Assembly: GCF_000241465.1 (NCBI RefSeq) | Contig: NZ_JH584235.1 | Coordinates: 3,715,718 to 3,779,717 of the forward strand | Reading direction: 5' to 3' | Source of the DNA: Sphingomonas echinoides ATCC 14820 | Lineage (GTDB): Bacteria; Pseudomonadota; Alphaproteobacteria; Sphingomonadales; Sphingomonadaceae | Length of the DNA stretch: 64,000 bases | Part shown: in pieces, positions 26,242 to 34,798 of the stretch | How the letters are laid out: every line of letters begins with the position of its first letter | Position numbering within the stretch: position 1 is the stretch's first letter | The notes under the pieces: generated by a model | What the model was told of the DNA's origin: nothing | Seen by the model: only the letters and a program-made list of their open reading frames with translations | Databases searched by the model: none | Made by a program: the position numbers and the translations under genes

Positions 26242-29052
26242 TTAGGAACACGTCGCCCCGGTGGCCGCCACAAGGTTCCGACCGAACCGCAGATCGGCCC
26301 CGCTGCGCACCACCGGCTCCGGTCCACTGCCGAGCCCGCGCCACAAAGCGGTGTTGAACGCGGCGGTATCCAGCCGGTCCTCCTGCGCGAAATTCTGCCC
26401 CCGCATCGCGTCCGCCCAATATTGCGCGGTGTGCGTTGGGCAGACGCGCGTGGCGACGCCATAGCGGTCGTCGGGGATCGGCAAGGCCGTGGTCTTCAAT
26501 ACCGAAGCCGCCGTCGCACGGTAGCTCCACGGCGTTGCGGTCATGTCAAACACGTCCGCCATCGGCAGCGCGAGCGCATCGTTCAAGCCAAGCGGCTTCA
26601 GCCCCAGCAGCGCCTCGATCGTCCGCAACAGGCTGACGGTGGTGTAACGCGTCGACACCAGCGCCTGCTGCTTGACATGCGCGCCGACGACGAAGGCGAT
26701 GCTGCGCCTGGCATCGACATGGTCGGCCCCATTCTGCGCGTCGTCCTCGATGATGAACACCACGGTCGAATCGGCGACCTTGCTGGCGGCGATCCGCTCG
26801 ATCACGCGGCCGACGGCGTAATCATTGTCGGCCATCTCGGTCTCGACCGTGTTCACCCCGTCGATCGCCTCCTTGAAGTCGCCGAAATGGTCATGGCTGA
26901 GCCGCAACAGCGTGAGCGCGGGCACCGTGCCCGCCGTGTCGGCGGCGTCGAACTCGCGCTGCCATTCGAGCATCCGCCAGTAATCGGGCATCTTCTGGTC
27001 GAAGCCGCGGAAATACGGGTCGCTGCGGCTGGCGAGAAGGCGGTCGCCCGGGGTGTAGATGCGCGTGCCGGTCTTGGCGGGTTCGCGCTCCAGCGGCTTC
27101 GCGCCGGGCTCGCCTTTGTCGTAGATCGACGCATCCGAAAACCCGTAATTGCGCACGCTCAGCCCGGCGCGGATTGCCGCATTCCACAGGAAGCCCTGAC
27201 CAGCGCTGGCGTCGTCATCGCCATCGGGCGCGGTCAGCAAGGCGGGGCCGGGCAGCACATCGGGGTCGGTCGGTGCCTTGGGGTTGACCGCGCGGCGCTC
27301 CGTCGGGGTAAGGGCTGTGTAGATCGAGCGATCGGCTTCCTCGGCTTCATAGGCCAGGCCGCGCTGCGCATAGTTTACCGGCGCGTTCTTTTCGAGCAGA
27401 TCGGGCACCCGCGCCGCCGTGGTCCAGGTCCAGCCGGTGCTCGATTGCTCACCACTGTCATAGAAATTGTCGAGCGTGACGAACTGGCGCGCAAGCTGAT
27501 GATGGTTGGGCGACAGCGCCTGCCCCAGGATCGCCAATTTGGGGTCACCATTGCCCTTTTCGAGATCCCCCAACACCTGATCGTAGGTGCGGTTTTCCTT
27601 CACGATGAACACGACATGTTTGATGTGCGCGCGCAGCGCCGCCAGTTTCGCTTCGGCGGCGGCGCGCGCCGGGGCGGCATCGAGGCCGATGTTGCGCGCG
27701 ACTTGCAGCGTCGTCGCGACCAGCGCCTTGGGGGCGGGCAGCGGGAAATCGAGCAGCCCGGCCTTTTCGAGCTGGAAGATATATTGGTTGGCGGCCCCGC
27801 ACGCGGTCGGTTGCGCCTTTTGCACCGCCAGTTTCGGCGCGCAGCCAAGCGGGTTGGGGCCGGGCGGGCTCTTGCGGTTGACGACGAAGACGTGATTGCC
27901 CTGCGCGCTGACTGCGACGGCGCTCGGATACCAGCCCGTCGGGATCAGCCCCTGGACTTGCATCCCCTGATCGACCGGTGCCACCACCGCCAGCGCGTTG
28001 ATCCCGCCAAAGGTCACCAGCAACCGCCCGTCGGCCAGGCGCGCCAGGGCATTGGGGTTTACGCCTTTGCCCGGCGTTGCACCCAGCGCATCGGGCAAGC
28101 CGAGGCGAGGTTCCATCACCAACCGATCCTGCGCGGTGTCGATCACGGCGAGCCGGTCGGCATTGTCCTCGGTCGCATAGAGCCGCCGTGCCTTTGTATC
28201 GAGCAGCAGTGCCGTTGGCGGCCCCAGCGTCGCGATGCGCGTGGCAACCTTGATCGCGTCGCCGGTCACCTCCAGTGCGACGATTTGCCGGTCGCGCGGG
28301 GCGGAGACATAGGCATGGGTGGCGTCGCGCCACACGATCGCAAACGGATTTTCGCCGCCTGCAACCCCAGCTTGCGCGGCGTCGATCTTGCCCGGGCGCA
28401 AATCCTGTTCGACCAGCACGGTGCCGCGCTTCAGATCGATCAGGCTGACCGAATCATTGTAATAATTGGCGACCAGCGCACGCGTGCCATCAGGGCTGAT
28501 CGCGACGCCTGCCGCCTGCGGCAACACCTCAGACCCATTGCCGGTCTTGTTATGGCCGAGCGGGATCGGCTTGCCGACGCTGGCGAAGGTGCCGCTGGCA
28601 CCTTTTGCGAAGACATGGACGACGTCATCGACCCCGCCGCCCACCAGAATGCGCGTGCCATCGGGCGACCAGGCGACCCCCGAATAGCTGTTGGGCATGG
28701 TCAGCGTCTGGAGCCAGGTCGGCCCCTTGGCGTCGATGCGGTAGCGGAACAGATATTGGCCGGATTGGGCCAGGACGAGCTTGCCGTCGGGGCCGTTATA
28801 GCGGTTGAAACCGCTGGTGAGCACCAGCATCTCGCGCCCATTCGGGCTTACCGCGATCGCCGCCGCGCCATCGGCGACGTATGCCGGGTTGGGGCCGGTG
28901 CGCGCCACCAGCGGTGCGAAGCGTGCGCCCGGCGCGGCAAGCGGGGTGAGTGTTTGCCCGGTCGGCAGCGCCGTGCCCTGATCCTGCGCCGTGGCACGCC
29001 CTGCACCCCACAGAGCGAGGGCGGTCGAGGCGAGGATCAGGGCGCGGCGCAT
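26242..29052 (-). CDS. Exported YncE-like beta-propeller / phosphoesterase fusion
   Basis: This is a 936-residue secreted two-domain protein. After a signal peptide (ALILASTALALWGAGRATA), residues about 40-440 contain propeller-type repeats (VAISPDGTRALVANYYNDSV, AVAVSAQGNHVFVVNRKS). The second half is a phosphoesterase-family domain with HVVFIVKENRTYDQVLGDL, HQLARQFVTLDNFYDSGE and a late VVFIIEDDAQNGADHVDARR segment holding metal-ligand candidates. The domain family includes acid phosphatases and phospholipase C enzymes. The substrate is not known. It is convergent with the preceding hydroxylase gene. Confidence 0.88.
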   Translation of the reverse strand: MRRALILASTALALWGAGRATAQDQGTALPTGQTLTPLAAPGARFAPLVARTGPNPAYVADGAAAIAVSPNGREMLVLTSGFNRYNGPDGKLVLAQSGQYLFRYRIDAKGPTWLQTLTMPNSYSGVAWSPDGTRILVGGGVDDVVHVFAKGASGTFASVGKPIPLGHNKTGNGSEVLPQAAGVAISPDGTRALVANYYNDSVSLIDLKRGTVLVEQDLRPGKIDAAQAGVAGGENPFAIVWRDATHAYVSAPRDRQIVALEVTGDAIKVATRIATLGPPTALLLDTKARRLYATEDNADRLAVIDTAQDRLVMEPRLGLPDALGATPGKGVNPNALARLADGRLLVTFGGINALAVVAPVDQGMQVQGLIPTGWYPSAVAVSAQGNHVFVVNRKSPPGPNPLGCAPKLAVQKAQPTACGAANQYIFQLEKAGLLDFPLPAPKALVATTLQVARNIGLDAAPARAAAEAKLAALRAHIKHVVFIVKENRTYDQVLGDLEKGNGDPKLAILGQALSPNHHQLARQFVTLDNFYDSGEQSSTGWTWTTAARVPDLLEKNAPVNYAQRGLAYEAEEADRSIYTALTPTERRAVNPKAPTDPDVLPGPALLTAPDGDDDASAGQGFLWNAAIRAGLSVRNYGFSDASIYDKGEPGAKPLEREPAKTGTRIYTPGDRLLASRSDPYFRGFDQKMPDYWRMLEWQREFDAADTAGTVPALTLLRLSHDHFGDFKEAIDGVNTVETEMADNDYAVGRVIERIAASKVADSTVVFIIEDDAQNGADHVDARRSIAFVVGAHVKQQALVSTRYTTVSLLRTIEALLGLKPLGLNDALALPMADVFDMTATPWSYRATAASVLKTTALPIPDDRYGVATRVCPTHTAQYWADAMRGQNFAQEDRLDTAAFNTALWRGLGSGPEPVVRSGADLRFGRNLVAATGATCS

Positions 29053-29116
29053 TGCAGGGTCTCCTAGTGAGCGTGGCCTAGCGACATGATGCTACGGTAA
29101 AAAGACGCGGTGCCGT

Positions 29117-30988
29117 TCACTCCACCACCGGCAGCCACACCGCACTTGCCGCGCCCGGCGCATGGACGATCGTCTGCGTTGCCGCACGATAGTCGCCGGG
29201 CTTGGCGTTGAAGATGTTGGGCACAAAGGTCTGCGGGTTGCGATCATAGAGCGGGAACAGGCTCGATTGCACCTGCACCATGATGCGGTGGCCGGGCAGG
29301 AACACATGGTTCACATTGGGCAGGCCGAATTTGTAATTCTCGACCTTGCCCGGCTTCAGCGCGGCGGGGGTGGCGCGGCCATGGACATAGCGCCCACGAT
29401 AGATTTCGATGCCGATCGGCAATTGATAGCCCGCCAGCGCCGGATGCGCGCTGTTTTCCTCCGGATAGACGTCGATCAGCTTGACGACGAAATCGCTGTC
29501 GGTGCCGCTGGTAGCGGCAAACAGATCGACTTGCGGCGCGCCCGCAATATGCAGCGGCTTGTCGAGCGCCGCCGTCTGATAGCTCAGCACGTCGGAGCGG
29601 CTGGAGACGAAGCGCTGATCGGCGACCAGCCACGTCGTCCACACCGCGCGATCCTTCATATGCACCGGCTGCGTGACGAACGGCACGGGCTTGGCCGGAT
29701 CGGAGATATAGCGTTCCTGGCCAGCCGTGGCGGGGGCGGTGAAGCTGAGGCTGTTATCCGCCTGGAGATAGAGCGGCGTCGCCTTGCCCGCTGGCCAATG
29801 GGCGAAGGACTGCCACTGGTTGATCCCGCTGGCATAGGTGATGGCCGCCGGGGTCGGCGAGGTGTCGGCGGGGGTGTCCTTCAGATAGCGATCGAGAAAA
29901 GGCTTCATCGTGTTGCGCCGGAATTGCAGCCCGGTATCGCCCTCGAACTGCAATGCGCCCAGGCTGCTGCCATCATAATTGACGCCGCTATGCCGCCACG
30001 GCCCGATCACCAGCGAAATCGGCGCGTTCGGATCCTTGTCCTTCAGCGCCTTGAACACAGCGGGCGCGCCATAGCTGTCTTCCTGGTCCCATTCGCCGAC
30101 CACGACCATCGTTGGCACGGTCAGCTTGCGCTTGGCGAGCTGCACGTCGACCGCCTGTTCCTGCCAGAACGGGTCGTAAGCGGGGTGTTCCATCAGTTTG
30201 CGGATCGCCGGGAAGATGTCGATGCCATATGCACGCGCGAAGTCGCCTGCCGACCCGGCCTTCAGATAGGCGTCATAATCCTCACCGGTGCCGTCAGCGA
30301 TCGCACCGCCCTTCTTGGCGGTCTGGCCGACGATGTAATCGAAATTTGGCTGACGGAACGCGCCATTGTGGAACCAGTCATCGCCGACCCAGCCATCGAC
30401 CATCGGGCTTTGCGGCACCGACGCCTTGAGCGCCGGGTGCGGATCGATCAGCGCCATCAGCGAAGTGAAACCGAGATAGGAGGAGCCGGTAATGCCGACC
30501 TTGCCGTTGCTCTCGGGCACGTTCTTCACCAGCCAATCGATCGTGTCATAGGCATCGGTGGCGTGGTCGACATTGGTCGGGTTGAGCGGCCCGCGCAACG
30601 GGCGCGTCGTGACATAGTCGCCTTCGGATTTGCCCAGCCCGCGCACGTCCTGATAGACGCGGATATAGCCGTCATTGACGAATTCGGCATCGGCGACCGG
30701 CAGGATTTCCTCAATCTTCTGGCTTGGATTGCGCCACGTCGCCTTGCCGGCATCATAGGGCGTGCGGCTGAGCAGGATCGGGCCGCCATGCGTGCCCTTG
30801 CGCATCACGATAACGGTGAACAGCTTGGTCCCGTCGCGCATCGGCACCATCACTTCACGGCGGATATAATCGGCTTGCGGGCGGACCTGTTGGTACACCG
30901 CGACGGTGTCGGGCGTCATCGGCGCGGTTTGCGCCGATAGCAAAGCGGGCGTGGCAAGCAGGGCAAGCGTGAGCGGAAGAATGCGCAA
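29117..30988 (-). CDS. CocE/NonD family serine hydrolase, secreted
   Basis: This exported protein of about 623 residues combines an alpha/beta-hydrolase (nucleophile Ser in GITGSSYLGFTSLM, about residue 140) with the C-terminal jelly-roll domain of X-Pro dipeptidyl-peptidase/cocaine esterase proteins (PGHRIMVQVQSSLFP). Hydrolysis of an ester or amide is expected. The TTG at 30988 is favoured because a signal peptide (LRILPLTLALLATPALLSAQ) follows directly and GAGG lies upstream. An in-frame ATG at 31030 would add 14 residues before the signal. The preceding gene on the same strand is the mpaB-like divergent neighbour. Confidence 0.85.
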   Translation of the reverse strand: MRILPLTLALLATPALLSAQTAPMTPDTVAVYQQVRPQADYIRREVMVPMRDGTKLFTVIVMRKGTHGGPILLSRTPYDAGKATWRNPSQKIEEILPVADAEFVNDGYIRVYQDVRGLGKSEGDYVTTRPLRGPLNPTNVDHATDAYDTIDWLVKNVPESNGKVGITGSSYLGFTSLMALIDPHPALKASVPQSPMVDGWVGDDWFHNGAFRQPNFDYIVGQTAKKGGAIADGTGEDYDAYLKAGSAGDFARAYGIDIFPAIRKLMEHPAYDPFWQEQAVDVQLAKRKLTVPTMVVVGEWDQEDSYGAPAVFKALKDKDPNAPISLVIGPWRHSGVNYDGSSLGALQFEGDTGLQFRRNTMKPFLDRYLKDTPADTSPTPAAITYASGINQWQSFAHWPAGKATPLYLQADNSLSFTAPATAGQERYISDPAKPVPFVTQPVHMKDRAVWTTWLVADQRFVSSRSDVLSYQTAALDKPLHIAGAPQVDLFAATSGTDSDFVVKLIDVYPEENSAHPALAGYQLPIGIEIYRGRYVHGRATPAALKPGKVENYKFGLPNVNHVFLPGHRIMVQVQSSLFPLYDRNPQTFVPNIFNAKPGDYRAATQTIVHAPGAASAVWLPVVE

Positions 30989-31128
30989 TGGAGCCTCGCG
31001 AAATGACGGATGATGGCACGGTATAGCCACGCGCCGGGAAAGCGGGGAAGCGATTTTGCGGGAAGAGGGCGGGCAGGGTGATTGTGGATCGACACGGACC
31101 CTATCGCCATCCCAACCATTCAGGCACG

Positions 31129-31986
31129 ATGCCGCTTATGTCGCCAACCGATCGCCTGACCCGTCCGCTGAAAGGGCTCATCGTCGGGCAAGTGCGCGCT
31201 CTGTTCAACGACAAGGCGCGCGGCGAAACGCCGGTCGAGCGCAGCCAGGACGCACTGTTCCCGCCGGATTCGGTCGCGTGGCGCGTGCATGGCGACGTCA
31301 CCTCGATGCTGGTCGGCGGGATTGCCGCGCTGCTGCTGCAGATGCTGCACCCCAAGGTGCTGGCGGGCGTATGGGATCATTCGGGGTTTCGCGAGGACAT
31401 GCAGGGGCGCTTGCGCCGCACCGCGCGCTTCATCGCCGTCACCACCTTCGGCGCGCCGGACGACGCACGGGCGATGCTCGCCAAGGTGCGGCGAATCCAT
31501 GACAATATCGGCGGCACTTTGCCCGACGGGACGCCTTACACCGCGAGCGATCCCGATCTGCTCGCCTGGGTGCATGTGTGCGAGGTGCTGTGCTTTCTGG
31601 ACGGCTGGATCCGCTATGGCGAACCCACGATGAGCCGTGCCGATCAGGACCGTTATGTCGCCGAAATGGCCCGCATTGCCGAGCCGCTGGGCGTGTCGCC
31701 CGTGCCGCATAGCCGCGCCGAGGCGGAGGCGATCATGACCGCGATGCGGCCGCAACTGCGCGTGGATGCCCGGACGCGCGACGTGGCGCATGTTCTGCTG
31801 GATCAGCCAGCGCCTTCGATCGCGGCGGGGCCGTTTCAGGCGATGACCTTGCAGGCGGGGGTGGATTTGCTGCCGGGCTGGGCGCGCACCATGCACGGGC
31901 TCGCCCAGCCGCAGCTTGGTCGGCCATTGCTCCGCGCTGGCACCTTTGGCATCGCCAGCACCCTGCGCTGGGCGTTCCGCGCATGA
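31129..31986 (+). CDS. Oxygenase MpaB family protein (DUF2236)
   Basis: This is a cytosolic helical protein of about 285 residues. Family features are WRVHGDVTSMLVGGIAALLLQMLHPKVLAGVWDH near residue 45, with the His residues that bind haem in characterised members, and WVHVCEVLCFLDGW near 150. Members include fungal MpaB and rubber-oxygenase (Lcp) relatives; the reaction here is unknown. ATGs at 31129 and 31138 are both possible, and GTG 31078 is further upstream. The ATGA overlap with the next gene indicates coupling. Confidence 0.82.
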   Translation: MPLMSPTDRLTRPLKGLIVGQVRALFNDKARGETPVERSQDALFPPDSVAWRVHGDVTSMLVGGIAALLLQMLHPKVLAGVWDHSGFREDMQGRLRRTARFIAVTTFGAPDDARAMLAKVRRIHDNIGGTLPDGTPYTASDPDLLAWVHVCEVLCFLDGWIRYGEPTMSRADQDRYVAEMARIAEPLGVSPVPHSRAEAEAIMTAMRPQLRVDARTRDVAHVLLDQPAPSIAAGPFQAMTLQAGVDLLPGWARTMHGLAQPQLGRPLLRAGTFGIASTLRWAFRA

Positions 31987-32726
31987 CCGAAGCGATTCCC
32001 GCCGCGACGCTGGTGCTGTTCCGGGACAGTGGGACGGTGCCCGAACTCCTCTTCGTCGAACGCTCCAAGGCGATGGTGTTTGCAGGGGGTGCCTTGGTCT
32101 TTCCGGGCGGACGGATCGACCCTGGCGACCGCGCACTTGCGCTGGAATTGGGCGGCGAGCCCGAGGATATGGCCGCCCGCATCGGCGCGATCCGCGAGAC
32201 GATCGAGGAGGTCGGCCTGCCCATCGGCCTGCCACCGATGCCCGATGCCACCTTCGCTGAATTGCGCGCGGCGCTCCACCGCGGCGAGACGATCGGCGCA
32301 GCGCTGCGCGATCTCGATCTTGCGCTCGACCCCGCGCAGCTCGTGCCGTTCGCGCGCTGGCTGCCATCGCACGCGCCTGCGCGCATTTTCGATACGCGTT
32401 TTTACCTTGCGCAGGCGTCGCTCGATGGCCCCGAGGCGGTGGTCGACGATACCGAGAATGTCCGCGTCTTCTGGTCGAGCGCGCAAGGCGTGCTGGACGA
32501 TGCCGATGCGGGGCGGGTGCGCATCATTTTCCCGACGCGGCGCAATCTGGAGCGGCTGGCGCAATTCGAGAGCTTTGCCGCCGCCGCCGCCCATGCCGCC
32601 GCGCACGAGATCCGCGCCGTGACCCCGTGGGTGGAACAGCGCGACGGGGAGGACCATCTCTGCATTCCCGACGACCTTGGCTATCCGATAACCTCCGAGC
32701 CGATCGGCGACGTGATGCGCGGCTAG
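31983..32726 (+). CDS. Nudix hydrolase (NUDT19-like)
   Basis: This 247-residue cytosolic enzyme begins with PAATLVLFRD and GGALVFPGGRID, then carries the Nudix helix in IRETIEEVGL. Between the GG and RETxEE parts there is an insert of about 25 residues, as in NUDT7/NUDT19-type proteins that hydrolyse CoA esters. A diphosphate-hydrolase role is likely; a CoA substrate is inferred from this layout only. It starts inside the stop codon of the MpaB-like gene. Confidence 0.87.
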   Translation: MTEAIPAATLVLFRDSGTVPELLFVERSKAMVFAGGALVFPGGRIDPGDRALALELGGEPEDMAARIGAIRETIEEVGLPIGLPPMPDATFAELRAALHRGETIGAALRDLDLALDPAQLVPFARWLPSHAPARIFDTRFYLAQASLDGPEAVVDDTENVRVFWSSAQGVLDDADAGRVRIIFPTRRNLERLAQFESFAAAAAHAAAHEIRAVTPWVEQRDGEDHLCIPDDLGYPITSEPIGDVMRG

Positions 32727-32792
32727 GACCCCGTTTCCGTCCCCGAATCGCGCGGGGGTGACGAAAGCGCCCGTCTGGCGTATGGAGCCACC

Positions 32793-34190
32793 ATGCCCAA
32801 TCTTCCCGTGGTCGCGATTATCGGCCGGCCCAATGTCGGCAAATCGACCCTGTTCAACCGTCTCGTCGGCAAAAAGCTGGCGCTTGTCGACGATCGCCCC
32901 GGCGTGACGCGCGACCGGCGCGAAGGCGATGCCACGCTGGTCGGCCTCGATTTCCGCATCATCGATACCGCCGGTTATGAGGATCAGGACGCCGCCTCGC
33001 TGCCCGGCCGGATGCGCGCGCAGACCGAGGCCGCGGTCGCGCAGGCCGATGTCGCCTTGTTCCTGTTCGATTCGCGTACTGGCATCGTCCCGCTCGACGA
33101 GGAAATCGCGCGCTGGCTGCGCGGATCGACCACGCCGGTCATCCTCGTCGCCAACAAGGCCGAGGGCAAGGCAGGGGCCGACGGCATCCTCGAATCGCTG
33201 TCGCTTGGATTTGGCGATCCCGTTGAATTGTCGGCTGAACATGGCGAGGGGCTGGTCGAACTGTTTGACGCGCTGCTGCCTTATATCGAGCCCGACAAGG
33301 ACGAATATGGTGCCGATATCCCCCATGCGGATGACGAGGGCGAGTATAGCCCGGAAGCGCCGCTGAAGCTCGCCATCATCGGTCGCCCCAATGCGGGTAA
33401 ATCGACGCTGATCAACCGTATCCTCGGCGAGGATCGCCTGATCACCGGCCCCGAAGCCGGGATCACGCGCGATTCGATCGCGGTCGATTGGGTGTGGCAC
33501 GATCCTGAACGCGAGCCCGGTGAAAATGCCCGCAAGGTCCGCCTGATCGACACCGCTGGTATGCGCAAGCGCGCCAATGTGCAGGACAAATTGGAAAAGC
33601 TGTCGGTCGCCGATGCACTGCACGCGATCGATTTCGCCGAAGTCGTCGTGCTGCTGCTCGATGCCACGCGCGGGCTCGAATCGCAGGATCTGCGCATCGC
33701 CGATGCCGCGCTGCAGGAAGGCCGCGCGCTGATCGTCGCGATCAACAAATGGGATATCGCCGAAAACGGCTCCAGCCTGTTCAACGGCATTCGTGGCGCG
33801 CTGGAAGAAGGGCTGAGCCAGATCAAGGGGATGCCCGTGCTCACCGTGTCGGGGGCAACCGGCAAGGGCATCGACGTGCTGCTGAAAGTGGCGTTCGAGA
33901 CGCGCGACGCCTGGTCGCGCCGTGTTGGCACGGGCGAACTCAACCGCTGGTTCGAAAAGGCAGTTGAGGCCAATCCGCCCCCCGCACCGGGCGGCAAGCG
34001 CATCAAGCTTCGCTATCTGACGCAAGCCAAGACGCGCCCGCCCGGCTTCGTGCTGTTCGGCACGCGCGTGGACCAATTGCCGACCAGCTATCAGCGCTAT
34101 CTCATCAACGGCATTCGCCGCGATCTGGGCTTTGGCGCGGTGCCGGTGCGGCTGACCTTGCGCGCGCCGAAGAACCCGTTCGACCGCTAA
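32793..34190 (+). CDS. der: Ribosome biogenesis GTPase Der
   Basis: This 465-residue double-GTPase is needed for large ribosomal subunit assembly. The first G domain has GRPNVGKSTLFN (G1, about 10-21), DTAGYED (G3) and NKAEGK (G4). The second has GRPNAGKSTLIN, DTAGMRKRANVQDKLEKLS and NKWD. A C-terminal KH-like domain ends with FGAVPVRLTLRAPKNPF. The length is typical. It is a stand-alone housekeeping gene here, although the following signalling genes share its strand. Confidence 0.97.
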   Translation: MPNLPVVAIIGRPNVGKSTLFNRLVGKKLALVDDRPGVTRDRREGDATLVGLDFRIIDTAGYEDQDAASLPGRMRAQTEAAVAQADVALFLFDSRTGIVPLDEEIARWLRGSTTPVILVANKAEGKAGADGILESLSLGFGDPVELSAEHGEGLVELFDALLPYIEPDKDEYGADIPHADDEGEYSPEAPLKLAIIGRPNAGKSTLINRILGEDRLITGPEAGITRDSIAVDWVWHDPEREPGENARKVRLIDTAGMRKRANVQDKLEKLSVADALHAIDFAEVVVLLLDATRGLESQDLRIADAALQEGRALIVAINKWDIAENGSSLFNGIRGALEEGLSQIKGMPVLTVSGATGKGIDVLLKVAFETRDAWSRRVGTGELNRWFEKAVEANPPPAPGGKRIKLRYLTQAKTRPPGFVLFGTRVDQLPTSYQRYLINGIRRDLGFGAVPVRLTLRAPKNPFDR

Positions 34191-34342
34191 GTCCGCTCGG
34201 CGCGCTGCGTCGGAGTTATCGCGTCACACCAGCAACTTGATAGTCACGCACCCGAAATGATTCGTGTCTGCGTCAACCGCTCGTTTACTTCGCGCAGGTA
34301 GAAGCAAGCTGTACTTTCGGGTGAGAGTGCGGGTTGGAGGAA

Positions 34343-34756
34343 ATGACGGTGACGCTCGACGAGAACAGCCTGATCGACTGGAACGTTTTTACGCGTGCCC
34401 GTGCCGAACTCGGGGCGGGCTTCGTCCGCATTCTGGGCTATTTCCGGGAGGACGGCGTCAAATCGGTCGCCGCGATCGAAACGGCGATGCGCGCGCGCAA
34501 TGCGGCGGCAATGGTGATCCCGGCGCATACCCTGAAAGGCGAAGCGCGTCAGTTCGGTGCCGAGCCGCTGGGCGAGATCGCGGAGCGGATCGAATCGATC
34601 GCGCGCGACTGTGTCGAAAACCGCGATACCCCCGATGAGGCGTTGAGCGATATCGTCGCGCTGCGCCCGCTGTTCGAAAAGACGCTGGCGATGCTGGAGC
34701 GCGAATCCAACCCGCTGGTGGAGCGGCGTCCGGCTTTCGGTCGCCGGACGATCTAA
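34343..34756 (+). CDS. Histidine phosphotransfer (Hpt) domain protein
   Basis: This single-domain protein of 137 residues relays phosphate between receiver domains. The motif IPAHTLKGEARQFGAEPL keeps the phospho-His (His62 counted from ATG 34343), Lys and Gly. The N-terminal helix and C-terminal helices fit a four-helix bundle. GGAGG at 34336-34340 is only 2 nt from the ATG but 8 nt from an in-frame GTG at 34349, so the true start may be that GTG. No cognate hybrid kinase lies adjacent; the kinase-like gene at 39843 lacks its own phospho-His. Confidence 0.9.
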   Translation: MTVTLDENSLIDWNVFTRARAELGAGFVRILGYFREDGVKSVAAIETAMRARNAAAMVIPAHTLKGEARQFGAEPLGEIAERIESIARDCVENRDTPDEALSDIVALRPLFEKTLAMLERESNPLVERRPAFGRRTI

Positions 34757-34798
34757 CCAACCCGGCCTACCCAACCCGGCGGCCCCGCGCGGCGTAGA

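Noticed and set aside
26422..29067. 881-codon open frame on the + strand opposite the propeller/phosphoesterase gene
   Set aside because: It mirrors the opposite gene's high GC3; composition is Arg/Gly/Asp-rich with no family motif, while the minus-strand protein has signal peptide and domain motifs.
29162..30940. 592-codon open frame opposite the CocE/NonD hydrolase
   Set aside because: Same shadow effect; no ribosome site or recognisable domain.
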